From: Monarcha castaneiventris obscurior
Lineage: Eukaryota > Chordata > Aves > Passeriformes > Monarchidae
Direction: 5' to 3'
Assembly: GCA_026261815.1 (NCBI GenBank)
Contig: JAMPIT010000417.1
Span: forward strand, 4,869,501-4,933,500
Length of the DNA stretch: 64,000 nt
Shown: one piece after another, positions 24,701-38,804 of the stretch
How the letters are laid out: every line of letters begins with the position of its first letter
Position numbering within the stretch: the stretch's first letter is position 1
The notes under the pieces: generated by a model
The model's database searches: none
What the model was told of the DNA's origin: nothing
The model's input: only the letters and a program-made list of their open reading frames with translations
Made by a program: the position numbers and the translations under genes

Positions 24701-25089
24701 GCCCAGCTCTCCTCCTTACGTGCCCAAATGAAACTCGTGCGATTAAACCACAAAAAGGCAAAACAAAGGAAAAACCAAAACCAAACCAGCCACGAATTCA
24801 CACGAGATTCATTCGTTTTAACGCACAGGCAGTCCATCAGTCCGGGAGCCGGTGTGCATCCCGCAGTCCCAAACTGCGCACGGACTCCTTTTCCCCGAGC
24901 CCGGGGGGTGAAGTGGGGAGGGGATGCGGCATCAGGGCAGGGGCCGAGCGGGCGGCCTGGGGGGTCGGGGATGCTCTGCCCGAAGGCCCGTCCCGCTGGA
25001 GGTGCTAAGTGCTCCCATTAACCCAAGGAGGCATTTTTACCTTCCTCTCCTGTTCTGCTGCTGTAAAAAACAAGTGATTGTCAAAGAAA
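18706..25089. other. Intergenic spacer within island 2
   Basis: AT-rich, with T/G-rich runs (about 22020-22110) and A/T homopolymers. From about 24450 to 25030 it becomes moderately GC-rich with CpGs, without recognisable coding or promoter motifs. No gene was recognised. Confidence 0.55.
20336..20388. repeat. Short tandem duplication, 28-bp period
   Basis: CTCCGTGTTGCACACACTTC with the following ATTAA occurs twice at a 28-bp offset (starts 20336 and 20364). Confidence 0.85.
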
Positions 25090-25860
25090 TGTCCGGGAGA
25101 CTGATTTATTAAAATATGGATATAGATCTAGTATCAATATCCACCTGAGACAGACAAAAAGGCTCTTTAACCTGTTAGGGTTAGAAGGTGTATGTTTATT
25201 CCAGCTCTGGGAAGCTGCAGGGACAGCTCCTGAATGTACAGCTCTGAGCTTACAATACAATACAAAACCTATTTATCTAAAACGGTAATGCATATTCAAA
25301 ACACAAATACATATTCATAGCATAGACACCTCCCATTCCCCGCTTCGTATGAAAATTAGCAAAAAGTCATTAAGCACGTGCAATTCTTGTAATGGAATTA
25401 AGTCGGTGGTCCTGAAAATGAGGAGGGGGCTGTTCTGATGAAGTAAGGCTGGTCTTCCTCACTTCGACCTTTTTGCCTCTCTGCTTTTTAACAATACACC
25501 TGACCTTGGAAGACTCCCAGTTCCCTCCTCTATTGCTTTTCAATAAGTTGCAGGTAGAAGAATTTGTAACTGTCTAGGCTTTCTTTTGAATTTTTCCTTC
25601 TAAGATTATTAATTGCCTCATAAGCACAGCTAAACAAATACCAAGTAATCAGAGCCTATCTTATACTTAACTTCCTGACTAATCATTAATTTCCTTAATC
25701 AACTTTAGCTAAGTTCTGCATCTTTTCTCTATTCCAGTTGACTTCGGCAGAACTAGCTTTTATTTAAAATCTCAATATTTAAGTGCTCAAAAGAAAATCC
25801 TATGTTTCAAGAGCATCTATGCCGATTATAGGAGACTGCCGGTGTTCACACCAGCATTGT
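25090..25860 (-). mobile_element. Probable solo LTR of an endogenous retrovirus
   Basis: Read on the minus strand, the segment has LTR-like order: an ATAAATAGG TATA-like box (about 25270), a GGAATAAACA poly(A) signal (about 25195-25205) and an end in CGGACA (TGTCCGGG at 25090 on the plus strand). No gag, pol or env frame lies beside it, so it would be a solo LTR. The 5' edge near 25860 is uncertain and no target-site duplication was confirmed. A repeat-library search would settle it. Confidence 0.45.
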
Positions 25861-27680
25861 TAGGAAATACATACATTTTCAAAACCCTTCTGCCCACTTA
25901 GCCCAGTTTTGGTAAACCACATCTATAAAGCATCTTCACAGGAGTGTCTGGCTGTACAATATACACTCAAGGTCCTGCAGCCCTTCGTAATCTATACCTC
26001 ATGTAGCCCTATCTTAATTTTATGGCTTTATTTCCCATGCATGTAATTCGAAACTACAACTGCATAATGACCAAAAACGTTCTTTGGCAGGAAAAAATGA
26101 GAAGAATTACTACAATAATGATTATTGATTATATATCTTCTTGACTATTACCGTTGTACTCTTTATACCAGGGCATTCTTTTATAAGGGAAAGAAACCCA
26201 TTAAATTGTTCTGTTGGAAGTTTCTACAGTCTACAAACTGGAATTTTTTTCCAGCCACACATCTGGGTGACACACCCACGGTTTTTCTTAGAATTCTTTC
26301 CCATTGTTTGCTACAGTCCAATATGCAGAGGACTGTTTCATTATGTAGAACAAGGTGATGGGGAGGGGAGATTAGTGTAGATTTCCTTCCCCTGTGGAAG
26401 GGCAAATTTATCACCAACTGTTTCAGGAAAATTAAATTCAGTGAACCCCAGGTCACAGATGTTAACTCATCTCTTTTTCCCTGTACTGGAGGAGAGAGAT
26501 GGGAAAAACCATGGTCGTGTTGAAAACTACTCCCGTTGCTGCAGTGCCGCGAACTGCAAAAAAAGAGCCTCATGAAGTCAAGAAGCTGCTGGCCTCAGTG
26601 GCCAAGAGCCTGCAGAAGATGCTAAAAGAAAAATAAGCCAGGAGGAGCCCCATTAAAGCCAGAAGGAAATCGGAAATCAGCAGGTGCTATCAGAGCAGAG
26701 AAACAAACTTTAAAGCAACACTGTGACCTTCTCTAAGAGTAGCAACTTTTCTAAGAACGATTCGCTTTCTCCCAAAAGGAAGTGCAGGCTCGAAATTCCC
26801 CACACCCCAGGGAGAAGAGGGCGTGGATCCAGCGATAAGTGCCAGATAAACGGAATTAAAAGCGATTGTGCCCTTTCCAGTGTAACACAGTGACCACCAG
26901 CGGAGTGGCACATCACATCACACCTCTCCCTGAGAACAGTGGCAACTCCTCCCTGCCTGAAATTTGTCCTTATTGTTATACAACTCTGCCAAGGAAAGCC
27001 GGTGGGACTCCTTCATATATGAGTGTTAAAACGCAGCGAAAATGGATCAGTCAGGGGCCCGAGGCGAGGAACACCCCCCTCCTGTTGTGAAACAATTTGT
27101 TCAAGGTCACTGCCAGGACTGCGTGATTTTTTCAGGGCCTTGTTTTTTGTGTGCAAGGTTTGCTTCCCTTCCCATTCCCCTTTCTCTGAAATAGGACGTT
27201 GCAACAGTGATCAACTCTTATTTAGTACTCTCAAAGAAAACAAACAATCCAGGCTGCTAATGAGACTTTAAGGTTGTCCTCTAATACATACTGAACAGAG
27301 CACTTGCAGCAAAGTCGGAGCTGCTTGGCCAGGACACATGACATTTACACCATCATAAAGCCCCTACTTGCCACTACAAACATTGAAAATGTCAGCGTCC
27401 CCAAAGCACAAAAATACATTAGACAATTAAGAAATTCTAAAAAGGCATTAAAGAGGAAAGTTAATCTCGGTGAAAAAACGTATAGCTTCTTAAAAAAAAA
27501 AAAAAAAAAAGAAAAAAAACAGAAAGAAAAAAGAAACTAGCATCAAGACAACCTCAGTACAAAACCAGGGAGACTGGAACGAGGAATGGCTAGTTATAAG
27601 ACTTGAAGAAAAAGCAACTTAGTATTTCTGTCTGCATTCACTAATAACCAAAACCGCAGTGACTCAACCCTTTGTGACCA
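25861..27680. other. Spacer upstream of decayed H2A end
   Basis: AT-rich, with one small open frame listed separately and a long A-run (about 27492-27510). No known gene was recognised. Confidence 0.55.
26499..26636 (+). other. Small ORF encoding a Lys-rich amphipathic helix (candidate, unproven)
   Basis: A 45-codon frame opens at ATG 26499; a second in-frame ATG at 26511 sits in a strong Kozak context (ACCATGG), giving 41 aa. The C-terminal half EVKKLLASVAKSLQKMLKEK has hydrophobic residues at i, i+3/4, i+7 spacing between lysines, an ideal amphipathic helix. Lys-rich composition resembles chromatin or antimicrobial-type peptides, but no family was recognised. No promoter, stem-loop or poly(A) signal is evident. 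A chance ORF or an exon of a larger gene are alternatives. Confidence 0.2.
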
Positions 27681-27684
27681 ACGT

Positions 27685-27768
27685 GGGCGGCTCTGATAAA
27701 AACTTTTTTTATTGGATTAGCCTCACTAAAGGTTTACTTGGCTTTAGCCATGTAGCTAGCAGCTTTTA
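27685..27768 (-). pseudogene. Decayed H2A 3' end (ghost)
   Basis: On the plus strand GTGGGCGGCTCTGATAAAAA (broken stem-loop region, about 27683-27702) is followed by TTTACTTGGCTTTAGCCATG (from 27733). The latter matches the last codons and stop of the intact H2A at 17508 (stop, K, A, K, A). Codons further in are mutated and nothing upstream of about codon 119 survives. It lies about 220 bp beyond the 3' end of the intact H2A at 28047, in the same orientation, so it is a relic of an earlier H2A copy. Confidence 0.8.
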
Positions 27769-27961
27769 AAATTAAAAATCCTTTCCAATAGGCACCCAAA
27801 TTCCATGTTTGCAAGGATTTTCCTGGCTCTTACTGACCAGAATGTCTTTTGAGAGCAATTATTTAATTTAACACGTGTGAGAGAAGGGGGTGGTCGAGAG
27901 GGGCGCTACAAAAACGTTTGTGCTGGCTATAAGGATAACTAAGAATACTTAAAAGCAACTT

Positions 27962-28000
27962 AGCTCTTTAGTGATCTTGTGGGTGGCTCTGAAAAGAGCC
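27962..28000 (-). terminator. Histone 3' stem-loop and downstream element, fourth H2A
   Basis: GGCTCTTTTCAGAGCC on the minus strand at 27985-28000; TAAAGAGCT at 27962-27970 is the downstream element. Confidence 0.95.
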
Positions 28001-28046
28001 TTTGGGTTTCTCGTGGTGAAAGTTCGCGGGCTTTGTCCGTGGGCGC

Positions 28047-29152
<1,106 letters not shown>

Positions 29153-29191
29153 GCTGCTTCTGTGTCCTGTTTCCGATATTCTCAACCCAAA

Positions 29192-29232
29192 GGCTCTTTT
29201 AAGAGCCACCCACCTTTTCAGTAAAAGAGCTG
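29192..29232 (+). terminator. Histone 3' stem-loop and downstream element, second H2B
   Basis: GGCTCTTTTAAGAGCC at 29192-29207 and AAAAGAGCTG at 29223-29232. Confidence 0.97.
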
Positions 29233-29235
29233 ATG

Positions 29236-31017
<1,782 letters not shown>

Positions 31018-31074
31018 GTCTCCTGTATCAGCCTTTTCGCGGCCAAGCACGGAGGCAACACGTACAGACCCAAA

Positions 31075-31115
31075 GGCTCTTTTAAGAGCCACTACAAGCA
31101 CAAGCAAAAGAGCTG
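31075..31115 (+). terminator. Histone 3' stem-loop and downstream element, second H3
   Basis: GGCTCTTTTAAGAGCC at 31075-31090 and AAAAGAGCTG at 31106-31115. Confidence 0.97.
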
Positions 31116-31749
31116 AAGCGCTACTCTAAGATAAGTATGTTTTTATTCTGTAGGAGGGAAAGATAGTTGAGGGGCTGGATGGATGTTCACATATTAAGTA
31201 TTTCAGGCTCATGTAAATGGCCCCTACACGATACACATTAAGAGCTTTTTCTAGCTCTTAAAAGTTTCCTTGTACAAATGTCTTTAGTTTGGCAATAAAA
31301 TCTACAATGAGCCCTAGGAATTTTTTTTTCTTTTTTTAGAGCCAGATCGACTTAAAGTGTGTTGTTTAAGCGGGGACGACTGCAGATAGTCGTTTATGTA
31401 CTCGCCTCTCCTCCCCCCTCAAAACTCGTCAGGCGCAGTCACAGGGATGTAAACTCCATTCATCTTGAGACTCTGCTCACCCCCTTTAATATATTTATTT
31501 CTCCTCGTATTTTGTCTCCCTCCCTCACCCGTAGTTCATAAAACACGAGTTACTCCCTGCAAAGCCTCTCAAATGAATGGTAAACGAAGTTTATATCTTT
31601 ATGGGGTTTTATAAAACAAAATTTTCTTCTATGCAGCAGCACAGTAAAATGAGACTGGAAAAACAAAAAGGAGAAGCGCGGACCATAAATACCTGGCGGT
31701 ACAATCTAAAAACAATATCAAAAAATAGAGACCATGCTGATTACAGAGC

Positions 31750-31840
31750 AGCGCTGCATCCACTTTCATTGTGCATGTAGAGGCTCTTGAAAAAAAGAGC
31801 CTTTGGGTCTAGGGGGCTGCCTCCGTTCCCTGTCAGGGAG
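31750..31840 (-). pseudogene. Decayed H3 3'UTR and stem-loop (ghost)
   Basis: On the minus strand the order ACGGAGGCA ... TAGACCCAAA, stem-loop, CTCTACATGCACAATG, AGCGCTGCT follows the intact H3 3'UTR at 31045-31125. The stem-loop (31782-31801) reads GGCTCTTTTTTTCAAGAGCC, a 7-bp stem with an enlarged 6-nt loop, and the downstream element has decayed to GAAAGTGGATG. No H3 coding sequence remains. Its position next to the H2B at 32787 is where an H3 would stand in the H2A/H2B-H3 module, so it marks a lost H3. Confidence 0.75.
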
Positions 31841-31845
31841 AGACA

Positions 31846-31888
31846 GTGTCTTTTAATAGCCGCGAATTCTAAAACTTAAAAGAGCTTT
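31846..31888 (+). pseudogene. Possible second decayed histone 3' end
   Basis: GTGTCTTTTAATAGCC (31846-31861) matches the consensus stem-loop at 12 of 16 positions and is followed at a natural distance by TTAAAAGAGCTTT (31876-31888), which resembles a downstream element. It abuts the preceding ghost on the opposite strand. The match is short and could be chance. Confidence 0.35.
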
Positions 31889-32017
31889 CTCTCTTTTATT
31901 TTGTCTCCATTATTTAAATTTTCGGCCCTCACATTCCTGCCTATCCCCCGGGACCAGTTTCTCATCAGTATTTGCAGTTTTTCTTACATATCTGAATCTG
32001 AGGTCTTAACCCCAAGC

Positions 32018-32048
<31 letters not shown>

Positions 32049-32715
32049 TTCAAAAACACCCATAAGGGGGCAGCAGGGACTAAGAAATCACTTTATATGA
32101 ATGCTATTCATTTCTGAAGTCATTAACAACCTATTATTCGGATTTTTATAATAATAAAACGAATTAATAGGTAGCAGCTGAATTAATAATTTAAGGCATT
32201 TGTTTTAAACAAATTTTATCTTTCAGATCGGGAAGACCAATGCAGCATAGGACTAAAAAAAAAGTGTTTCCCTATAAATTACTTAAATTTTTGAACACAC
32301 TTAAAATACATGGCGTTTGTCTGTGGTATGGACAGGAGAAGGGAGAGACCAGGAGTGAAAACGGTCGAATGGGGGGAGTAACATTTTCAATTCTCCCATT
32401 TCTGAAAGGGCTTTCACTAACTAAAGGCACACGGGAGATGGAGCGTAGGGAAGGTGCCCTTCAAATAGCTGCCAATTGAAGCAACTCACGCAAAACAGGT
32501 GAAATGAAGCCTTGTCGGCAATATCTGAGGTCAAGTAGGGCAGAGAAATCAATTAACACACTAGTCTAACAACTGAAAAATAGGATTTAAATACGGTTTA
32601 TACTATTAACACGAATGAAATAGAAAGTAGTTTTCTGTATTTGCGGCTGAACATTAACCACTAAGCAAATCAGCTAATACGCTACAAGGAAAGGTGCAAT
32701 TCAAACAAAGAAATT

Positions 32716-32757
32716 AAAGCTCTTTTAATGAAAACGTAGGTGGCTCTTAAAAGAGCC
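32716..32757 (-). terminator. Histone 3' stem-loop and downstream element, third H2B
   Basis: Stem-loop at 32742-32757 and ATTAAAAGAGCTTT on the minus strand at 32716-32729. Confidence 0.96.
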
Positions 32758-32786
32758 TTTGGGTTAAAATGACGGTCCGAGACGCC

Positions 32787-33895
<1,109 letters not shown>

Positions 33896-33941
33896 GCGCC
33901 CACGGACAAAGCCCGCGAACTTTCACCACGAGAAACCCAAA

Positions 33942-33985
33942 GGCTCTTTTCAGAGCCACCCACAATTTCAAAAAAAGAGCTTGAA
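33942..33985 (+). terminator. Histone 3' stem-loop and downstream element, fifth H2A
   Basis: GGCTCTTTTCAGAGCC at 33942-33957; AAAAAAGAGCTTGAA ends at 33985. Confidence 0.96.
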
Positions 33986-34352
33986 TTTCATTTAAGTTGT
34001 AAGAGCGCAGGAGAGTGTTTAAAATGCTTGTGTCCTTACTTCTAGTGTCAGTGGCAGGTGCAGCTCCGAACACACACATCAGCACCCTCCCGCTGCCTTC
34101 TTCCCTCGCTCTGGGCCGGGGCTCACGGCGCTCCCGGGCCGCCTCTCAGCCCTTCCGCACCCAATCCCCGCTCCTTGTGCACATTTTAGAAGCCTCCAGG
34201 GCGCTGCCACCCTCCCGCTACCAATTCAAGCGCCCCTCGAGCTGTGCCTGTACTTGAACAGCGCCTTAGCACCATTCACCGCCAGCACACTGCCGTTTCT
34301 CCTCACCCCTGCCCGCTTTATTTTCCCCCGAACAGCAATGGCCACAGCATTT
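33986..34352. other. H2A-H1 linker, duplicated at 54117-54471
   Basis: Pyrimidine-rich unique DNA with no gene. Long stretches (for example AGTGGCAGGTGCAGCTCCGA) recur at 54181 with few changes, showing the two H2B/H2A-H1 blocks are recent copies. Confidence 0.75.
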
Positions 34353-34392
34353 CAGCTCTCTTTAGAAAATGTGGGTGGCTCTTAAAAGAGCC
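34353..34392 (-). terminator. Histone 3' stem-loop and downstream element, second H1
   Basis: Stem-loop at 34377-34392 with H1-type flank CAACG; downstream element CTAAAGAGAGCTG at 34353-34365 on the minus strand. Confidence 0.95.
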
Positions 34393-34433
34393 GTTGGGTT
34401 TAAATGCAAAGAAACTCTCCGTCAGTGATGAGC

Positions 34434-35102
34434 TTACTTCTTCTTGGGCGCTGCTTTCTTTGCCTTGGCCACTTTCGCCTTTGCGGCTTTCGGCTTGGCT
34501 GCTTTGGGCTTCACCGCTTTCGCCTTAGCCGGGCTCTTCGCTGCTGCCGCCGCTTTTTTGGGCTTGGCAGCCTTAGTCGCTTTCTTGGGGCTCTTCGCTA
34601 CTTTCTTGGCCGCCGGCTTTTTGGCTTTCTTGGGGCTCTTCGCCGTCAGTACCTTCTTGGGCTTCTTGGCGGCGCTGGCGGGCTTCTTAGCCGCCGGCTT
34701 CTTGGGCTTGGCTGCAGCAGCTTTTTTCTTGGGAGCTTTTTCCTTCACTTCTCCGGACTTCTTGCTGAGGCGGAAAGAGCCGGAGGCGCCGGTGCCCTTG
34801 GTCTGCACCAGGGTGCCCTTGCTGACGAGGCTCTTGAGCCCCAACTTGATGCGGCTGTTGTTCTTCTCCACATCGTAGCCGCCGGCGGCCAGCGCCTTCT
34901 TGAGCGCGGCGAGCGAGAGCCCCTTGCGCTCCTGAGAGACAGACACAGCCTTGGTGATCAGCTCGGTGACGCTGGGGCCCGCGGGCTTGCGGGCTTTGGA
35001 GCCGCTCGCCGCCTTCTTTGGCTTCTTGGCGGCGGCCTTGGCGGCGGGGGCCGGGGCGGCGGGCGCTGCCTCGGCAGCGGGGGCGGGCGCGGTCTCGGCC
35101 AT
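34434..35102 (-). CDS. H1: Linker histone H1 (second copy)
   Basis: 222-aa H1. The N-terminus [20 protein letters not shown] is followed by a globular domain of about 75 residues in which SASKERKGL of the first H1 is replaced by SVSQERKGL. The tail has three SPxK motifs (SPKK, SPKK, SPAK), a [13 protein letters not shown] segment and [17 protein letters not shown] at the end. The start is the ATG at 35102: its Met-Ala-Glu-Thr matches the family, and the frame that stays open to 35513 crosses the TATA box and promoter. It converges on H2A at 33506. Tail changes relative to the other two H1 genes are numerous, typical of H1 subtypes. Confidence 0.96.
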   Translation of the reverse strand: MAETAPAPAAEAAPAAPAPAAKAAAKKPKKAASGSKARKPAGPSVTELITKAVSVSQERKGLSLAALKKALAAGGYDVEKNNSRIKLGLKSLVSKGTLVQTKGTGASGSFRLSKKSGEVKEKAPKKKAAAAKPKKPAAKKPASAAKKPKKVLTAKSPKKAKKPAAKKVAKSPKKATKAAKPKKAAAAAKSPAKAKAVKPKAAKPKAAKAKVAKAKKAAPKKK

Positions 35103-35146
35103 GGCAGCGCTGGGCGAGTGCGGCTGCGGCGGCCCCGGGGGCGCCC

Positions 35147-35233
35147 CTTTTATAGAGCGCGGCGGGCGCTGATTGGAGCGCTCCCGAGCCCGCCCCGCCC
35201 CCTGCCCCGCGCGCTGCCGCCCGCTCTGTGTTT
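35147..35233 (-). promoter_or_regulatory. H1 promoter (second H1)
   Basis: On the plus strand: CTTTTATAG (35147-35155, TATA), ATTGG (35172-35176, CCAAT), a GC box region, then TGTGTTT (35227-35233), the reverse of the AAACACA H1 box. Spacing matches the H1 at 54553. Confidence 0.9.
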
Positions 35234-35239
35234 TTTCCC

Positions 35240-37480
35240 TCTCCAAAAAATGGGTTTTTCTAAAAAAGTACCGAACCGCGGCGCCCCGTTTCTTAGCAGT
35301 CTTGCTGGGGACAGAGTGTATTTTTGCCTTGCGGCGTTTCTTGCAACCGGGACTTGAAATGAATTTCAGGCGAGTCAGTAATCCCCGAGTTTGGGGATTG
35401 CACGCAGAGCTGGAGCGTAAGATTTTTATTTCTCCTTTTGATTTAAAACTTTGCTTCTGACACCAGCGGCTCAGTGACACCGGATACATGTTTCTGAGAG
35501 GGTTTTCCATCAAGGTCCTGCAAAATGGGGGTAATCTCGAGACCTTATCTTACAGTAAATAGGCTTTGAAAAGATGCAAATAACACAAGGTAGTCCCTCG
35601 GCTCTGTAACTGGGTTATGAGTTGTTTTCCGTAACACGTCTTCAATTCTCCAAAATAATGAAACCTTTGGACGCAGTGCCCTATTTAGGTCTAGTCGGAG
35701 TTGATAAAAAGTAAAAGAAAGACGTTTTTCACCAGAAATATAAGCCTGAAAAGCAGCTCTGTGAAATCATCAGCTGTCTTTAAAATCCCATCATAACATA
35801 TAGAAGTTGCTTCTTTGTTCCCCTGAGTTTTCTGAGTCCTTATATTAATAATTTTAATGAATAATATTCCCATTTTTCCCCAAGATACTTCTTTCTGTGA
35901 TACACAGAAGATAAACCTATTCATTTGTATGTTCTTATTTTAAGGTTGTGTTTATTTTTGTGCTTACTTTAACAATTATAATTGAGGAATTTTGTCAGCC
36001 ACAATCAGCAATTTTGCAAGAAGAAAAACAAAATAAAATCAAAATACAGTGTGCATGTTTTCATTACAAGAAAACCAGATGTAAAACTGCAGGAATTTCT
36101 TTAATAAAATAATGTAATTCAAGTCACTTAATCAATTTTCTCCTCGGAACTGCTGAGAGAAGTAAGTGCATGGCTTTTTCCAATGCATGAGTATTGTGAT
36201 ATGGGATAAATTTAATATACATAAAGATGATTTTTTCTTGTGATGAGTTGGATAGCAACTGGATGGTCACGTTTGAACATCTGTAGTACACTGTGGGAAA
36301 GAATAGGAGAGCCAGGTGATTGATTCATATGATTGTAAATGCAGTTATTTGGCTTCTTTCACTACATCTTCTGATAGTACAATATCACACACTGTCTTGT
36401 GAAGTTTTGATGATGGTGTGGTCAGTTTTAAGAACTTGTCAGTGATACTAGATTATCTTGACTGGATGTACTTAAAGACTGTCAAGAGATGTGACATTTC
36501 AGAGAGGCTTTTTTTCTAGGGAAGACAACCAGCAGAATAACATCATGTGAGAGGGGATAAAAACAGAAGATTATGTGGATTTGGTTTTGTCCTGATGCTA
36601 ATATTTCGTGGTACTTTCACCTGCTGGATCCACTGTGAGTTTTGGGTTGTGAACTACGTTGTCACAGAAGGGAATCTTTTGGGAAGGATATATAGCACTG
36701 GGGAGAAATTTCTGGGGGATAATTCTGGAGCATACATATTTCCTTCAAATTCTGTATCTCAATCCATTTTAATCACTCAGAGTCACTAGTACCTTTACCT
36801 TTAAATTCTTTTGAACCTTTGCAAATGCATTTTTCTGGGTTTAGGCTAGGCCTCTATCCTTCTTCCAAACACCTGATGTAGCAGCACTGTCCTGAAGAAT
36901 TCTATGTGCTTTCCTAGAAGCTCCTTTTCCTGGTAGTCCAAAATTTTGGACACCTATCTGGACTTTTTAAATTTTGTTTTTTTGCAAACATGGACCGTTA
37001 GCTTTAGGCTAAACAAAAAAGGAAATGGAAAGAGATCTTGCAAAGGTTTTCAGGTGGAGGAGGGAAGGAGAAATAAGTTTAATTCCTTTAATTTAATGGG
37101 TGAACTTATTTTAAAAAAAAATCCATTGCTCCAAATATTATTGTCAAGAAAAAAGACCTTAACCTTTTTTCCTGATATGAAGCTTTGTACTATGATGTAG
37201 TCAGTAAAAATGAAATTACTTCTGTCTTCTACTTTTCCCTTTTTAAAAAAGTATTCAAGCTAACAACATTCGTTAAATACCACTTGGCCTTGGGACGATA
37301 GGCTGAAGGATCAGGAGCACAGGTAGTGATTTCCTTGATCCTTCTGGTAACAGAACATGTATTAAATACAGTGGACAGAAATATTTGGAAGTGGTGGACC
37401 AGGAGGAAGCTTCCTCCTCTGTCTGAAAACTTAGCAAGTTTGATTGGCACCTTCTAGAACAGGTCTGAGGCCCTGGAAGC
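35240..37480. other. AT-rich spacer
   Basis: No gene, RNA or known repeat was recognised. Short open frames lack domains. Confidence 0.55.
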
Positions 37481-37489
37481 AGAAGGCCA

Positions 37490-38700
37490 GACAAGTGATG
37501 AGGTGAGCCCTTCTGGGACAGAGGAGCCTCCTAAACCAACACCATCTGTAGCCTGCACCAAAAGCTCCCCTGTTAAGAGGAAAAGAAGAGTGATTTTAAT
37601 TGGAGACTCTCTTCTGCAGGGAACCAAGGGCCTGATATTCTGGCCAGACAGGTTCTCACACGTCAGACACAAAGTTAACATGACTGGGGTAACATCAGGC
37701 TGGTGACCTGCCACTAATGTGGTCCTGCAGGCCTCTATCCTCACCCAATTCTCTTCAACAACTTCATTAACTCCTTGGATGCAGGGCTCGAAGGAATACT
37801 AAGTTTGCAAATGACAGTAAACTGGGAAGAGCTGTCAACTCCCTTGAGTGCAGAGAGGCCCTGCAGAGAGACCTCAACAAATTAGAGAGATGGGCAATCA
37901 TGAACCACGCAAAGTTTAACAAGAACAAGTGCTGGAATCTACACCTGAGACAAGGCAATCCTGGTTGTGTGTGTAAACTGAGGAATGAGAGGCTGGAAAG
38001 CAGTGCCATGGAAAGGGGCCTGGGGATCCTGGTTGATGGCAGGTTGAACATGAGCCAGCAGTGCCCTGGCAGCCAGGAGGACCAACCTAGGGTGTCCTGA
38101 GGGGCATCAGGCACAGCACCACCAGCCAGGCAAGGGAGGGGATTGTCCTGCTCTGCTCTGCACTGGGGTGGCCTCACCTCAAGTGCTGGGGGCAGTTTTG
38201 GTGCCACAATATAAAAAAGGTATTTAATAATTAGACAGCATCTGAAGAAGGGCCACGAGGATCATGACAGGCCTTGAGGGGAAGGGGTATGAGGAGTGAC
38301 TGAGGTCACTTGGTCTGTTCAGCCTGGAGGAGAGGAGACTGAGGGGAGACCCCATCACAGTCTGCAGCTTCCTCAAGAGGAGGGAGAAGAGGCAGGCACT
38401 GATCTCCTCACTCCTGTGACCAGTGACAGGACTCAAGGAAATGCCATGAATAAGTCAGGGCAAATTTAGGTTGGATATCAGGAAAAGGTTTTTCACCTAG
38501 CAGGTGGTTGGGCACTGGAACAGGCTCCCCAGGGAAATGGTCACAGCACCAGCCCAACAGAGCTCAAGAAGCATTTGGTCAATGCTCTCAGGCACAGGGT
38601 GTGACTCTTGGGGTGTCCTGCACAGGGCCAGGAGTTGGACTTGATGATCCTGATGGCTTCCATCCAACTCGACATATTTTATGATGTTATGATTCTATGA
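37490..38700 (+). mobile_element. CR1 LINE fragment, plus strand, internally deleted
   Basis: Opens with an ORF1-like esterase segment (VILIGDSLLQGTKGLIFWPD), jumps into the C-terminal part of the reverse-transcriptase ORF (FNKNKCWNLH ... GLGILVDGRLNMSQQCPGS) and then a 3'UTR ending in TTATGATTCTATGA, the CR1 3' terminal motif. Frames are broken and ORF2 is largely deleted, so it is dead. Confidence 0.9.
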
Positions 38701-38804
38701 AATTTTTCCAAAGTTCAGTCAGGAATTCAAGGACTCCATTTTCTCCTGTTCTGATATGGATAAATGTTTTCAGGAAGGTCCTTCCTATGAGCCCATTTGA
38801 CTTG

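Larger units (their letters stand above)
31116..32715. other. Spacer between H3 and inverted H2B/H2A pair
   Basis: AT-rich, with an A-run (about 32020-32043). It holds two decayed histone 3' ends listed separately. No intact gene. Confidence 0.6.

Noticed and set aside
25155..25170. AAGGCTCTTTAACCTG as a possible histone stem-loop
   Set aside because: It lacks the complementary AGAGCC half and lies within the LTR-like element.
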